Positions 1 through 5,830 of a stretch of DNA of 5,830 bases are shown in pieces. Source of the stretch: Sediminibacterium ginsengisoli (lineage in GTDB: Bacteria > Bacteroidota > Bacteroidia > Chitinophagales > Chitinophagaceae); contig CAMAQW010000114.1 of NCBI GenBank assembly GCA_945860335.1, positions 1 to 5,830 of the forward strand. Reading direction: 5' to 3'. The notes below the pieces were generated by a model that was given only the letters and a program-made list of their open reading frames with translations, was not told where the DNA came from and did no database searches. Positions within the stretch are counted from its first letter, which is position 1, and each line of letters begins with the position of its first letter. A program made the translations under genes and the position numbers.

Positions 1-444
1 ATGTTAAGCTGGAGCTTTGGCACCATTTTTATTGCACGTAATAAAATGGATATGAATCCGTACTATGCAACTGGATGGCAAATGTTTTTAAGTTGTTTTT
101 TCTTAGGTGCTTTTGCGGTGGCTTCCGGTAAATCTATTCCAATTCAAGAAATAACGTTTACCGTTTGGATGGTGATTGCTTATTTAATTGTAGCTAGCTC
201 GATTATTGCTTTTGCAGCATTTATTTATACCATGAAATATTTGCCGCCAGCCATTGCATCGCTGTATGCCTACATCAATCCGATTGTGGCTACTATTGTT
301 GGCGCGTATATTGTAAATGAAAAACTCAGTCTCCCAATTTTTATAGGTTCCTTTGTTACACTTACTGGCGTTTACCTCGTAAATAGGTCTATGAAAAAGC
401 AACACCAAGAAATTATTCCTGTTACGGACGCGGACGGGATGTAG
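1..444 (+). CDS. EamA/DMT-family transporter, C-terminal half (5' end outside window)
   Basis: This is an inner-membrane permease of the drug/metabolite transporter superfamily (EamA domain), probably exporting or exchanging a small metabolite; the substrate cannot be read from the sequence. The 147 visible residues form about five hydrophobic segments (roughly residues 1-15, 24-43, 54-80, 82-104 and 109-128), which matches the second EamA repeat of a ten-helix protein. The run around residues 80-95 (PPAIASLYAYINPIVATIVG) followed by NEKLSLP and GSFVTLTGVYLVNR is the typical end of the domain: small residues, the central Asn-Pro, the glutamate after helix 9, and a Gly-rich last helix. The family usually has about 290-310 residues, so the ATG at the window edge is almost certainly internal and the gene starts upstream. 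A short hydrophilic tail (KKQHQE to the end) follows the last helix. Its last 23 bp overlap the end of lutB on the other strand. Confidence 0.88.
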   Translation: MLSWSFGTIFIARNKMDMNPYYATGWQMFLSCFFLGAFAVASGKSIPIQEITFTVWMVIAYLIVASSIIAFAAFIYTMKYLPPAIASLYAYINPIVATIVGAYIVNEKLSLPIFIGSFVTLTGVYLVNRSMKKQHQEIIPVTDADGM

Positions 445-1810
445 TTTTTTCCTTCCACATTTCATTGAATGTTTTTGGCGTAAAGTCAAGTTCAGAGCGG
501 TGTACGGCCCATCCTTTAAATACTTTATTGACCACCCAGTTTTTCATTTTGCCATTACCCATATTCATCATGGGTCTATTTAAACTGGCTACCATCCAAG
601 CCTTCCAAGCAACGCGCTCTGCTAGTGTACTAGTGCCCTGCGTTACCGCTTCATGTCGGTTATCTAATAAGAGTTCATGTAAATTAATACGCATCGGGCA
701 AACCTCGGTACAATTGCCGCACAAAGAAGATGCATTACTTAGGTGTTTATATTCATCTACACCACTTAAATACGGTGTAATAACTTTACCAATAGGACCA
801 CTGTATGTTGTTTCGTAAGAGTGACCACCAATATTTTTGTACACTGGACAAGCGTTTAAACATGCGCCACATCTAATGCAATAAAGTGCTTCACGCGCTG
901 TAGGGTTAGCGAGCAAATTGGTACGACCGTTGTCTAATAAAATCACAAACATTTCTTCGGGACCGTCTGATTCACCAGCCTGCTTAGGACCCGTTAAAAT
1001 AGAATTGTATACCGTTACTTTTTGACCCGTGCCATAAGTGGCAAGCAGTGGCCAAAAAAGTGGAAGATCATGCATTGAAGGAATAATTTTTTCGATGCCT
1101 ACTACTGCAATATGTGTTTTAGGCCAGGCGCAACTTAAGCGGCCATTGCCTTCATTTTCGGTAATAGCAATACCGCCAACATCTGCAATTAAAAAATTAG
1201 CGCCCGTTACACCCACCTGAGCTTCCGTGTATTTTTCACGAAGCTTGATACGTGCAACCTGGGTTAATTCTTCGGGCGTTAAATCTGGTTTTGTACCTAG
1301 CTTTTTCGCGAAAAGTTTTGCAACGTCTTCTTTGCTTTTATGCATTGCTGGTGTTACAATATGATACGGCGGTTCTCCATCTAATTGCTGAATGTATTCT
1401 CCTAAATCTGTTTCTACGCTCTCAATACCACTCGCCTCCAAAAAATCATTCAAATGAATTTCTTCGGTAACCATGCTCTTACTTTTCACAAGCGTTTTGC
1501 AATTTCGTTCTTTGCAAATTTTTCCAATTGCTTCCTGTGCTTCTGCCGTATCATTGGCCCAGATAACAGTAGCGCCTCTTGCCGTAATTTTTTGTTCAAA
1601 CTCCAATAGGTATTTATCTAAATTTTCAATGGCATCCCATTTAATATTTTTTGCACGTTCCCGTGTAATATTAACATCGGTAAATTGTGATTTACCAATA
1701 GGTACAACAGCGTTGTATTTAGAAATATTGAAATTGATTTTTCTACGGTGCTCTAAATCGGCAGCCTTAATAGTACTCTTTGCTATAAATGATGCAGCTG
1801 TTTCAGACAT
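422..1810 (-). CDS. lutB: LutB-like LUD-domain iron-sulfur protein
   Basis: This 462-residue protein matches LutB (YkgF/LldF type), the Fe-S subunit of the LutABC complex that oxidises L-lactate to pyruvate in the cytoplasm. An LUD domain covers roughly residues 70-300 and includes the family signature TENEGNGRLSCAWPKTHI followed by VGIEKIIPS (about residues 217-245). A ferredoxin-like part follows: CIRCGACLNACPVY gives C311, C314, C317 and C321 (CxxCxxCxxxCP), then GGHSYETTYSGPIG, then SSLCGNCTEVCP gives C364, C367 and C371. In the second motif Ser361 sits where a classic first cysteine would be; from memory this is normal for LutB. Length is close to that of known LutB proteins. The ATG lies 2 nt after the stop of the DUF3109 gene, so the two are very likely cotranscribed. 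No lutA or lutC is adjacent on either side within the window, so a role in lactate use is a family-level inference; the protein could work with subunits encoded elsewhere or have another redox role. Confidence 0.9.
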   Translation of the reverse strand: MSETAASFIAKSTIKAADLEHRRKINFNISKYNAVVPIGKSQFTDVNITRERAKNIKWDAIENLDKYLLEFEQKITARGATVIWANDTAEAQEAIGKICKERNCKTLVKSKSMVTEEIHLNDFLEASGIESVETDLGEYIQQLDGEPPYHIVTPAMHKSKEDVAKLFAKKLGTKPDLTPEELTQVARIKLREKYTEAQVGVTGANFLIADVGGIAITENEGNGRLSCAWPKTHIAVVGIEKIIPSMHDLPLFWPLLATYGTGQKVTVYNSILTGPKQAGESDGPEEMFVILLDNGRTNLLANPTAREALYCIRCGACLNACPVYKNIGGHSYETTYSGPIGKVITPYLSGVDEYKHLSNASSLCGNCTEVCPMRINLHELLLDNRHEAVTQGTSTLAERVAWKAWMVASLNRPMMNMGNGKMKNWVVNKVFKGWAVHRSELDFTPKTFNEMWKEKTTSRPRP

Positions 1811-1812
1811 GC

Positions 1813-2403
1813 TTATTTTTTTTGACTTTTTTGATGAAGCGCCGTTGCTTCTAATGCTTCGTAAAATTCGGTTCCGTATTTACGGATCAATGATTCTTTT
1901 AAAAATTGATACACCGGTACTTTTAATTTTTTACCCAGGCTGCAAGCTGCACTGCACAAATCTTCACGGGGTTCATAATTCACATATTCCATATCCGGAT
2001 CGCGCTTGCTCTTTTTTGTTTTAACTGGAAACAAATGACAACTAAGTGGCTTTTTCCAATCTAACTTGCCATCGTTGTACGCCTGTTCAATACCACATAA
2101 GATGGTACCTGTTTTATCTTTGATACCGTATGCACAAATACCACCATTTATTGTTGGTGTAACCCAACCAAATTCACGGTCGTATAAATACTTGCCTTGC
2201 TTTTCTACCTCTTTGATCCCTTGAGGCGTCATATATGGTTTAATATCTTCGTAATGGGCATTTAATTTTTCGAGTTCCCATTTTTCCATGGGTGCGCCCG
2301 CATCACCATCTTCACAGCATCCGCCCTTGCATTTGCTTAAATCGCATACAAATTGCTCCTCTAGGAGCTCGTCCGAAACTAATTTGTTGTCTATAATTAT
2401 CAT
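1813..2403 (-). CDS. DUF3109 family cysteine-rich protein
   Basis: This 196-residue soluble protein has no signal peptide or membrane segment and fits the DUF3109 family, which is common in Bacteroidota and has no established function that I know of. It has nine cysteines: C20, C25, C29 and C30 near the N-terminus (FVCDLSKCKGGCC), C90 (GGICAYG), C103, C122 (CHLFPVK) and C150/C154 (CSAAC). The CxxxxCxxxCC cluster together with CHLFP recalls the YkgJ/Fli-type zinc or iron cluster proteins, so metal binding, perhaps an Fe-S cluster, is a reasonable inference but not shown. The start ATG lies 16 nt downstream of the gldD stop, and the stop is 2 nt before the lutB start, so it sits inside the mutY-gldE-gldD operon and is probably translationally coupled to lutB. 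The next in-frame Met (residue 39) would remove the first cysteine cluster, which supports the chosen start. Confidence 0.85.
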   Translation of the reverse strand: MIIIDNKLVSDELLEEQFVCDLSKCKGGCCEDGDAGAPMEKWELEKLNAHYEDIKPYMTPQGIKEVEKQGKYLYDREFGWVTPTINGGICAYGIKDKTGTILCGIEQAYNDGKLDWKKPLSCHLFPVKTKKSKRDPDMEYVNYEPREDLCSAACSLGKKLKVPVYQFLKESLIRKYGTEFYEALEATALHQKSQKK

Positions 2404-2419
2404 AGCTATGCGAATATAA

Positions 2420-3019
2420 TTAGTTTTTCCACCTAAAAGTGTTTACCAAATGCTTCAGATCCGTTTTAATAAAATCATTGACAATACCCAAAGAATCGGC
2501 ATTGGGTGTGGCGTCAAAATACAGAGCACCTCTTAAAAAATGCTTGGTAGAGTCCGTTAAAAAAAACTGATTGGATGTAGCAGCGTCACCCCCAACTGTA
2601 AAAAATAGGCCACTCACCCCATTTGGCGTATGCACCAGTGAATCATCTATAGAGTAGGCTTTAGCAGACTGTTTGCTCGTCATAAAAAAAGAGTGTTTCA
2701 CCAGCGAGTCAAATTTATATTTTCCGATTTCTTTGTAACTCACATAAATACGGCCATTGAACGCCGGAAAATCTACATTGATCCACCAGGCATTTTCGGT
2801 GGCTTCGCCAAAAAAAGTAGAATCCTTAACTACCCTAGCATATACCGGGTATTCGAAAGCATACGGGTATCCTGGCTCGTCAAATAACTGGTATTTTTTT
2901 TCGGGAAAATTGATTTTGTAATAGCCAGTTGGTTTTGGTGTATACACACTATTACATGCCATAAAATATAAAGCGGCAAAACCAAAAAATAAAACAGATA
3001 ACTTTATTTGCCTTGGCAT
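2420..3019 (-). CDS. gldD: Gliding motility lipoprotein GldD
   Basis: This 199-residue protein matches GldD, a lipoprotein needed for gliding in Flavobacterium johnsoniae and associated with the Gld/type IX secretion machinery; its biochemical activity is unknown. The N-terminus has a Lys/Arg-containing start (MPRQIK), a hydrophobic stretch (LSVLFFGFAALYFMA) and a lipobox-like FMAC with C22 as the expected lipidated cysteine; Phe at -3 and Met at -2 are slightly unusual for a lipobox. The family signature follows at once: YTPKPTGYYKINFPEKKYQ (about residues 26-44). Later conserved-looking parts are WWINVDFPAFNGRIYVSYK (about 78-96) and the C-terminal LRGALYFDATPNADSLG with TFRWKN at the end. 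It starts 10 nt after the gldE stop, with an A/T-only gap and no Shine-Dalgarno, so it is cotranscribed with gldE, its known functional partner. Presence of gldD alone does not prove that the organism glides. Confidence 0.93.
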   Translation of the reverse strand: MPRQIKLSVLFFGFAALYFMACNSVYTPKPTGYYKINFPEKKYQLFDEPGYPYAFEYPVYARVVKDSTFFGEATENAWWINVDFPAFNGRIYVSYKEIGKYKFDSLVKHSFFMTSKQSAKAYSIDDSLVHTPNGVSGLFFTVGGDAATSNQFFLTDSTKHFLRGALYFDATPNADSLGIVNDFIKTDLKHLVNTFRWKN

Positions 3020-3029
3020 GAAATAAAAA

Positions 3030-4355
3030 TTAGATAGGGTACTGACGCTTAATAGAAACCTTAATTTTTTGAAGTCTATTTTTGGCCACTTCTAAAACTG
3101 TAAACTCAAAATCGCCAGAGGTTAAAATAGCAGCAGGCTTTGGAAAATCACCAGCCAGTTCAAGCACAAGACCCGCAAGTGAATCACTCTCTCCTTTTAC
3201 CGCATCAAATGTTTCGGTGGGAAGGTCCATTACTTTGCACAAATCCTGAATCATCACTCGGCCTTCAAAAATATAATTGTTATCGTCAATTTTTTTATAG
3301 TCACTATCTTCTTCATCAAACTCGTCTTTGATTTCTCCAATAATTTCTTCCAAAATATCTTCGAGGGTAACAATACCGCTAGTGCCGCCAAATTCATCTA
3401 CTACCACCGCAAAGTGTATTCTTTTGGACTGAAATTCTTTTAATAAATCTTCGATGGGTTTTTGTTCATGTACAAAATAAGGCGGCCTCAAAAGTTTATG
3501 CCAATTGTAGGTAGCGCTTTCATCTAAATGAGGCACCATGTCTTTGGTATGAATAATACCAACAACTTCGTCTAAATCTTCTTTGTATACTGGAATTCTT
3601 GAGTAGTTCACTTCGCGCACAAATGCAATGAGTTGATCAAAGCTAATTTCCTGATCCACACCGCTCACATCCATGCGGGTTTTCATAATTTGCTTAACCG
3701 TGATATTTCTGAACTTAACAATACTTTTTAAAATATTTTTTTCGTTTTCGGAAGCGGTTTCATTGGTTGTTAAATCAATGGCATGATCGAGCTCTTCGAG
3801 GCTATAAGCACTCGCCGATTTATTGGCAAGTTTTCTTTCGATAATATCAGAATATTTTACAAGTGGCTTAGCAAGTCCCATCACTAAATAAGAAATACCA
3901 TACACGATGCCGCCAAAATCTTTTGCAAAACGAACATTGTTTTGCGTGGCCAAAACCTTGGGCATGATTTCACCAAATAGCACGAGTAAAAAAGTAACTG
4001 CAATTACCTTGATAACAAATTCGACCCATACGGCATTAAACTGTTCAAAATTGAACATATTGTCGATGAGTAAATTTGAAATGATAATGATGGAGATATT
4101 GATAAAACTATTGGCGATTAATAGCGACGCCAATAAAATTTTAGGCTGCTCAATGAGATCAACAATTCTTTTGTAGGCAGGTTGCTGTTTAGACTTTAAA
4201 ACATTGATGTCTTTAAATGTTAATGAAAAGAAAGCAACTTCGGCGCCAGCTAGTACAAAAGATAAAAACAAGAGTACAACCAAAATAAGTACCAAAACAG
4301 TAGTGCCTTGAGGTTGAATAGCACCCAAAAGTGATGGGGCTGCAAATAAACGCAT
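3030..4355 (-). CDS. gldE: GldE, CNNM/CorC-like membrane protein with CBS pair
   Basis: GldE belongs to the DUF21(CNNM)-CBS-CorC_HlyC family, whose other members are linked to Mg2+/Co2+ efflux; in F. johnsoniae it supports gliding together with GldD. In the 441-residue version (ATG start), a DUF21 membrane part has hydrophobic helices at about 20-36, 73-97, 113-136 and 148-165, with the family motif GEIMPK at 128-133. A CBS pair follows (about 220-273 and 292-341, with HFAVVVDEFGGTSGIVTLED as the classic second repeat), an acidic linker (DEFDEEDSD), and a CorC_HlyC domain at about 359-439. The frame stays open to a TTG at 4463 (477 residues, 11-bp overlap with mutY). I prefer the ATG at 4353-4355 because it leaves about 15-20 residues before the first helix, which is usual for the family, and because a candidate promoter lies inside the extension. 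The gene is followed by gldD after 10 nt. Identity is sure, the start is not. Confidence 0.9.
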   Translation of the reverse strand: MRLFAAPSLLGAIQPQGTTVLVLILVVLLFLSFVLAGAEVAFFSLTFKDINVLKSKQQPAYKRIVDLIEQPKILLASLLIANSFINISIIIISNLLIDNMFNFEQFNAVWVEFVIKVIAVTFLLVLFGEIMPKVLATQNNVRFAKDFGGIVYGISYLVMGLAKPLVKYSDIIERKLANKSASAYSLEELDHAIDLTTNETASENEKNILKSIVKFRNITVKQIMKTRMDVSGVDQEISFDQLIAFVREVNYSRIPVYKEDLDEVVGIIHTKDMVPHLDESATYNWHKLLRPPYFVHEQKPIEDLLKEFQSKRIHFAVVVDEFGGTSGIVTLEDILEEIIGEIKDEFDEEDSDYKKIDDNNYIFEGRVMIQDLCKVMDLPTETFDAVKGESDSLAGLVLELAGDFPKPAAILTSGDFEFTVLEVAKNRLQKIKVSIKRQYPI

Positions 4356-4397
4356 TACCAAATGATCATCCAAAGTGACAGTAAATTTAGTACCCAA

Positions 4398-4429
4398 CAA
4401 AAATACCAATAATTCAGTTACATCGCACA
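4398..4429 (-). promoter_or_regulatory. Candidate internal promoter for gldE-gldD
   Basis: Read on the minus strand, TGTG (4429-4426) is followed after 20 nt by TATTTTTG (4405-4398). The second box is a perfect match to the Bacteroidota -7 element TAnnTTTG, and the first is a 3 of 4 match to the -33 TTTG, at an acceptable spacing. Transcription would start near 4391 and give a leader of about 35 nt before the ATG at 4355. Short AT-rich motifs occur often by chance, so this is only a candidate. If real, gldE and the genes after it can be expressed without mutY. Confidence 0.3.
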
Positions 4430-4452
4430 GGCAAAGGAGGACTAAAGCGGGT

Positions 4453-5514
4453 TTACCAAACAAATTCTTCGCCTAAATACTGGTTGATCAATTTAGGGAA
4501 AGGAAGCTTTTTAATTTGGCTAATTTTTTGCCATTTTCCGGAGGTAATACTGCTTGGTTTTTTAGCTAAGGCTACACGAATAAACTGAGCCGTTATAATT
4601 TGATGGGTAAGCTGCTGTTTTATTTCAGGTGAGCGTTGCAGTAGCTTTATGGAAGAGGTTCCTAATTGCTCTTTTAGAAACTGTTGAACATTTGTTTCAT
4701 TCCACAACATTTTTTTTTCGGCACCGAGTAAATAAAATTCGAATAAACCCTGCCAAATGTCTTTGTGTTTTCTTTCTGTGACCCAGATTTCATCTTGTAC
4801 TTGAAGTAAAAAATAATAAAATCGACGCTCTTTTTTTACGAGCTGTTTTTCTTTAATAGGGAGCTGATTCACCTGCGCGGTTGCATGTGCAACACATGTT
4901 TTTTGTAATGGACAAAGAGTACAAGTTGGCGCCAATGGTTTACATACCGTGGCTCCAAAGTCCATAATAGCTTGATTGTAAAGGCCTGCATGTTTTTTAT
5001 CAAGTAGTGCTGCCGCACGCGTTTCAAATATTTTTTTACCTGTGGTTGTATCGGTTGGCACATCAATTCCTTCATAGCGCGCAATGACTCTAAACACGTT
5101 TCCATCAAGTACCGCATGTGGCGCATTAAATGCAAATGATGCAATAGCAGCAGCCGTGTATGGCCCCACTCCTTTTAATGTTAACAGCGTTTCATAATCA
5201 TTTGGAAATTTTCCATTAAACGTTTTCACAATTTCTTTTGCCGTTGCGAGTAAATTTCTGCAACGGTTATAATAACCAAGCCCTTCCCATAATTTAAAAA
5301 CCGTTTGGTCTTTTGCTTTTGCTAAATCAAATACCGTTGGATACGTAGAAATAAATCTATTGTAATATGCAAGCCCCTGTTCTACACGGGTTTGTTGTAA
5401 AATAATTTCTGACAACCAAATTTTATAGGGGTCTTTTTCGCCTTTCCAAGGCATTTCTCTAGTATTATCTTTGGCATGCCAATGAAGGAGGGTACTGGTA
5501 AAATTCAATTTCAT
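4453..5514 (-). CDS. mutY: A/G-specific adenine glycosylase MutY
   Basis: MutY removes adenine mispaired with 8-oxoguanine, in the GO base-excision repair pathway. The 353-residue protein is of full family length. The catalytic glutamate is E36 in LSEIILQQTRV. A helix-hairpin-helix is seen at LKGVGPYTAAAIASFAF (about residues 113-129), and the catalytic aspartate is D137 in VLDGNVFRV. The [4Fe-4S] cluster cysteines are C191, C198, C201 and C207 with the standard C-x6-C-x2-C-x5-C spacing. From about residue 228 a NUDIX-like C-terminal domain for 8-oxoG recognition follows; its recognition loop reads LTH (302-304) where E. coli has Phe-Ser-His. GLFEFYLLG (about 256-264) is the typical strand near the start of that domain. 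It is the first gene of the minus-strand cluster, divergent from the HU gene across 188 nt, and its end lies just before or just inside gldE depending on the gldE start. MutY near gldE is a common arrangement in Bacteroidota. Confidence 0.96.
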   Translation of the reverse strand: MKLNFTSTLLHWHAKDNTREMPWKGEKDPYKIWLSEIILQQTRVEQGLAYYNRFISTYPTVFDLAKAKDQTVFKLWEGLGYYNRCRNLLATAKEIVKTFNGKFPNDYETLLTLKGVGPYTAAAIASFAFNAPHAVLDGNVFRVIARYEGIDVPTDTTTGKKIFETRAAALLDKKHAGLYNQAIMDFGATVCKPLAPTCTLCPLQKTCVAHATAQVNQLPIKEKQLVKKERRFYYFLLQVQDEIWVTERKHKDIWQGLFEFYLLGAEKKMLWNETNVQQFLKEQLGTSSIKLLQRSPEIKQQLTHQIITAQFIRVALAKKPSSITSGKWQKISQIKKLPFPKLINQYLGEEFVW

Positions 5515-5702
5515 CTATTAAGAATGGGCAAAATCAGGGTTTTGAGGGGTAAAATGCCCGATTTTAAGTTATAAAGTTAATTTTTAGGGTGTATCTGGCC
5601 ATATTTAGTTGGTAAAACGTATAAAAAAATTTAATTTTCTGTTAAATAAGTGAAATTTTAGCTTATTTTTAGAAACACATACCCTAAATTAATTTTGATA
5701 CA
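5515..5702. promoter_or_regulatory. Divergent intergenic region between mutY and HU gene
   Basis: This 188-nt, strongly A/T-rich stretch has no credible gene and must hold the promoters for mutY (leftward) and the HU gene (rightward). For mutY, a possible minus-strand pair is TATG (5603-5600), 20 nt, then TAACTTTA (5579-5572), 7 of 8 to TAnnTTTG, giving a leader of about 50 nt. There is an inverted repeat GGGCA (5526-5530) / TGCCC (5555-5559) in the expected mutY leader, and a wider inverted pair TTTAGGGT (5583-5590) / ACCCTAAA (5681-5688). Neither is strong enough to name a regulator. Confidence 0.55.
5666..5697 (+). promoter_or_regulatory. Candidate promoter of the HU gene
   Basis: TAATTTTG at 5690-5697 is a perfect match to the Bacteroidota -7 element TAnnTTTG, and TTTT at 5666-5669 (3 of 4 to TTTG) lies 20 nt upstream. 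The box ends only 5 nt before the ATG at 5703, so this promoter would give an almost leaderless mRNA. An alternative weaker box, TATTTTTA (5664-5671, 7 of 8), with TCTG (5638-5641) upstream at a long 22-nt spacing, would give a leader of about 25 nt. The sequence does not decide between them. Confidence 0.3.
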
Positions 5703-5830
5703 ATGAGAAAATCAGATCTCATCAACCAGATTTCAGACAAAACAGGCATTCCAAAAGTGGATGTACTTGTTACGCTTGAAACCATGTTTAAAGAGGTAAA
5801 AGAAAGTCTCTCTAACGGCCAAAACATATA
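5703..5830 (+). CDS. HU/IHF-family DNA-binding protein, N-terminal part (3' end outside window)
   Basis: Only the first 42 codons are visible. They read as the N-terminal helical dimerisation part of an HU/IHF-type histone-like protein: MRKSDLINQISDKTGIPKVD, then an amphipathic helix ETMFKEVKESLSNGQNI leading to the beginning of the first beta strand. These proteins bind and bend DNA as dimers, compact the nucleoid, and are about 90-100 residues long. The DNA-binding arms with the conserved GFGxF and RxGRNP regions would lie to the right of the window and cannot be checked, nor can it be said whether this is a classic HU or one of the variant HU-like proteins found in Bacteroidota. The ATG at 5703 is the first start codon of the frame and lies right at the family's normal N-terminus. 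It is divergent from mutY. Confidence 0.88.
   Translation, partial: MRKSDLINQISDKTGIPKVDVLVTLETMFKEVKESLSNGQNI

Noticed and set aside
311..371. Nothing at these positions as a separate gene: a possible loss of a cysteine in the second LutB cluster (Ser361) was considered a defect
   Set aside because: The Ser361 pattern (SSLCxxCxxxCP) is, as far as I recall, the normal form in LutB proteins. The positions given here are residue numbers of the LutB protein, which lies at 422-1810.
184..489. 101-codon minus-strand open frame opposite the transporter gene
   Set aside because: It is antisense to a clear EamA domain and overlaps lutB in another frame; its composition does not look like a real protein.
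557..575. Perfect 6-bp hairpin ACCCAT/ATGGGT with a 7-nt loop, considered as a terminator
   Set aside because: It lies well inside lutB, is explained by codons for a Met-rich stretch (MMNMG), and no T-run follows.
1473..2024. 183-codon plus-strand open frame opposite lutB and the DUF3109 gene
   Set aside because: It is an antisense shadow spanning the junction of two well-recognised genes and has no domain-like sequence.
4869..5144. 91-codon minus-strand open frame inside mutY in another frame
   Set aside because: The mutY frame carries the catalytic Asp and all four Fe-S cysteines in this region, so the other frame is a shadow.
5529..5536. TGATTTTG on the minus strand as a mutY -7 box
   Set aside because: It has one mismatch in the TA pair, no TTTG-like box at the proper distance, and lies only 14 nt from the mutY start; the 5572-5603 pair fits better.
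5524..5574. A 16-codon open frame (ATG to TAA) on the plus strand in the mutY-HU gap
   Set aside because: It is very short, resembles nothing known, lies in the probable mutY leader/promoter and has no supporting signals.

Overview
This AT-rich window looks like part of a Bacteroidota chromosome, probably from the Chitinophagales/Sphingobacteriales/Cytophagales range. The evidence is a gldE-gldD pair (gliding motility/type IX secretion associated genes that I know only from Bacteroidota), very A/T-rich intergenic gaps with no convincing Shine-Dalgarno sites, and candidate promoters resembling the Bacteroidota -33/-7 type (TTTG ... TAnnTTTG). The genus cannot be fixed from the sequence alone.

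Layout. Positions 1-444 (+) hold the C-terminal half of an EamA/DMT-type membrane transporter that enters from the left edge. It runs tail to tail into lutB, and the two reading frames share 23 bp (422-444). Positions 422-5514 are one tightly packed minus-strand gene cluster, read right to left: mutY (adenine DNA glycosylase), gldE (CNNM/CorC-like membrane protein with CBS domains), gldD (lipoprotein), a DUF3109 cysteine-rich protein, and lutB (LUD-domain iron-sulfur protein). Gaps inside the cluster are 2-16 nt, except mutY-gldE. That gap is either an 11-bp overlap (TTG start) or 97 nt (preferred ATG start), and in the second case a candidate internal promoter fits. Positions 5515-5702 are a non-coding, divergent promoter region. 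Positions 5703-5830 (+) are the first 42 codons of an HU/IHF-family DNA-binding protein that leaves the window on the right.

How the genes relate. GldD and GldE are a known functional pair in the cell envelope. MutY is a DNA repair enzyme whose gene is often near gldE in this phylum. Three of the five operon products (MutY, the DUF3109 protein and LutB) carry cysteine motifs of Fe-S or other metal-binding type, but a shared pathway is only a speculation. LutB appears without lutA or lutC next to it.

I see no tRNA, rRNA, mobile element, CRISPR array or broken gene, and nothing that amounts to a clearly new system. The items worth a second look are the orphan lutB/DUF3109 tail of the gld operon, the gldE start and promoter question, the terminator-poor convergent overlap, and the very short leader implied by the best HU promoter.
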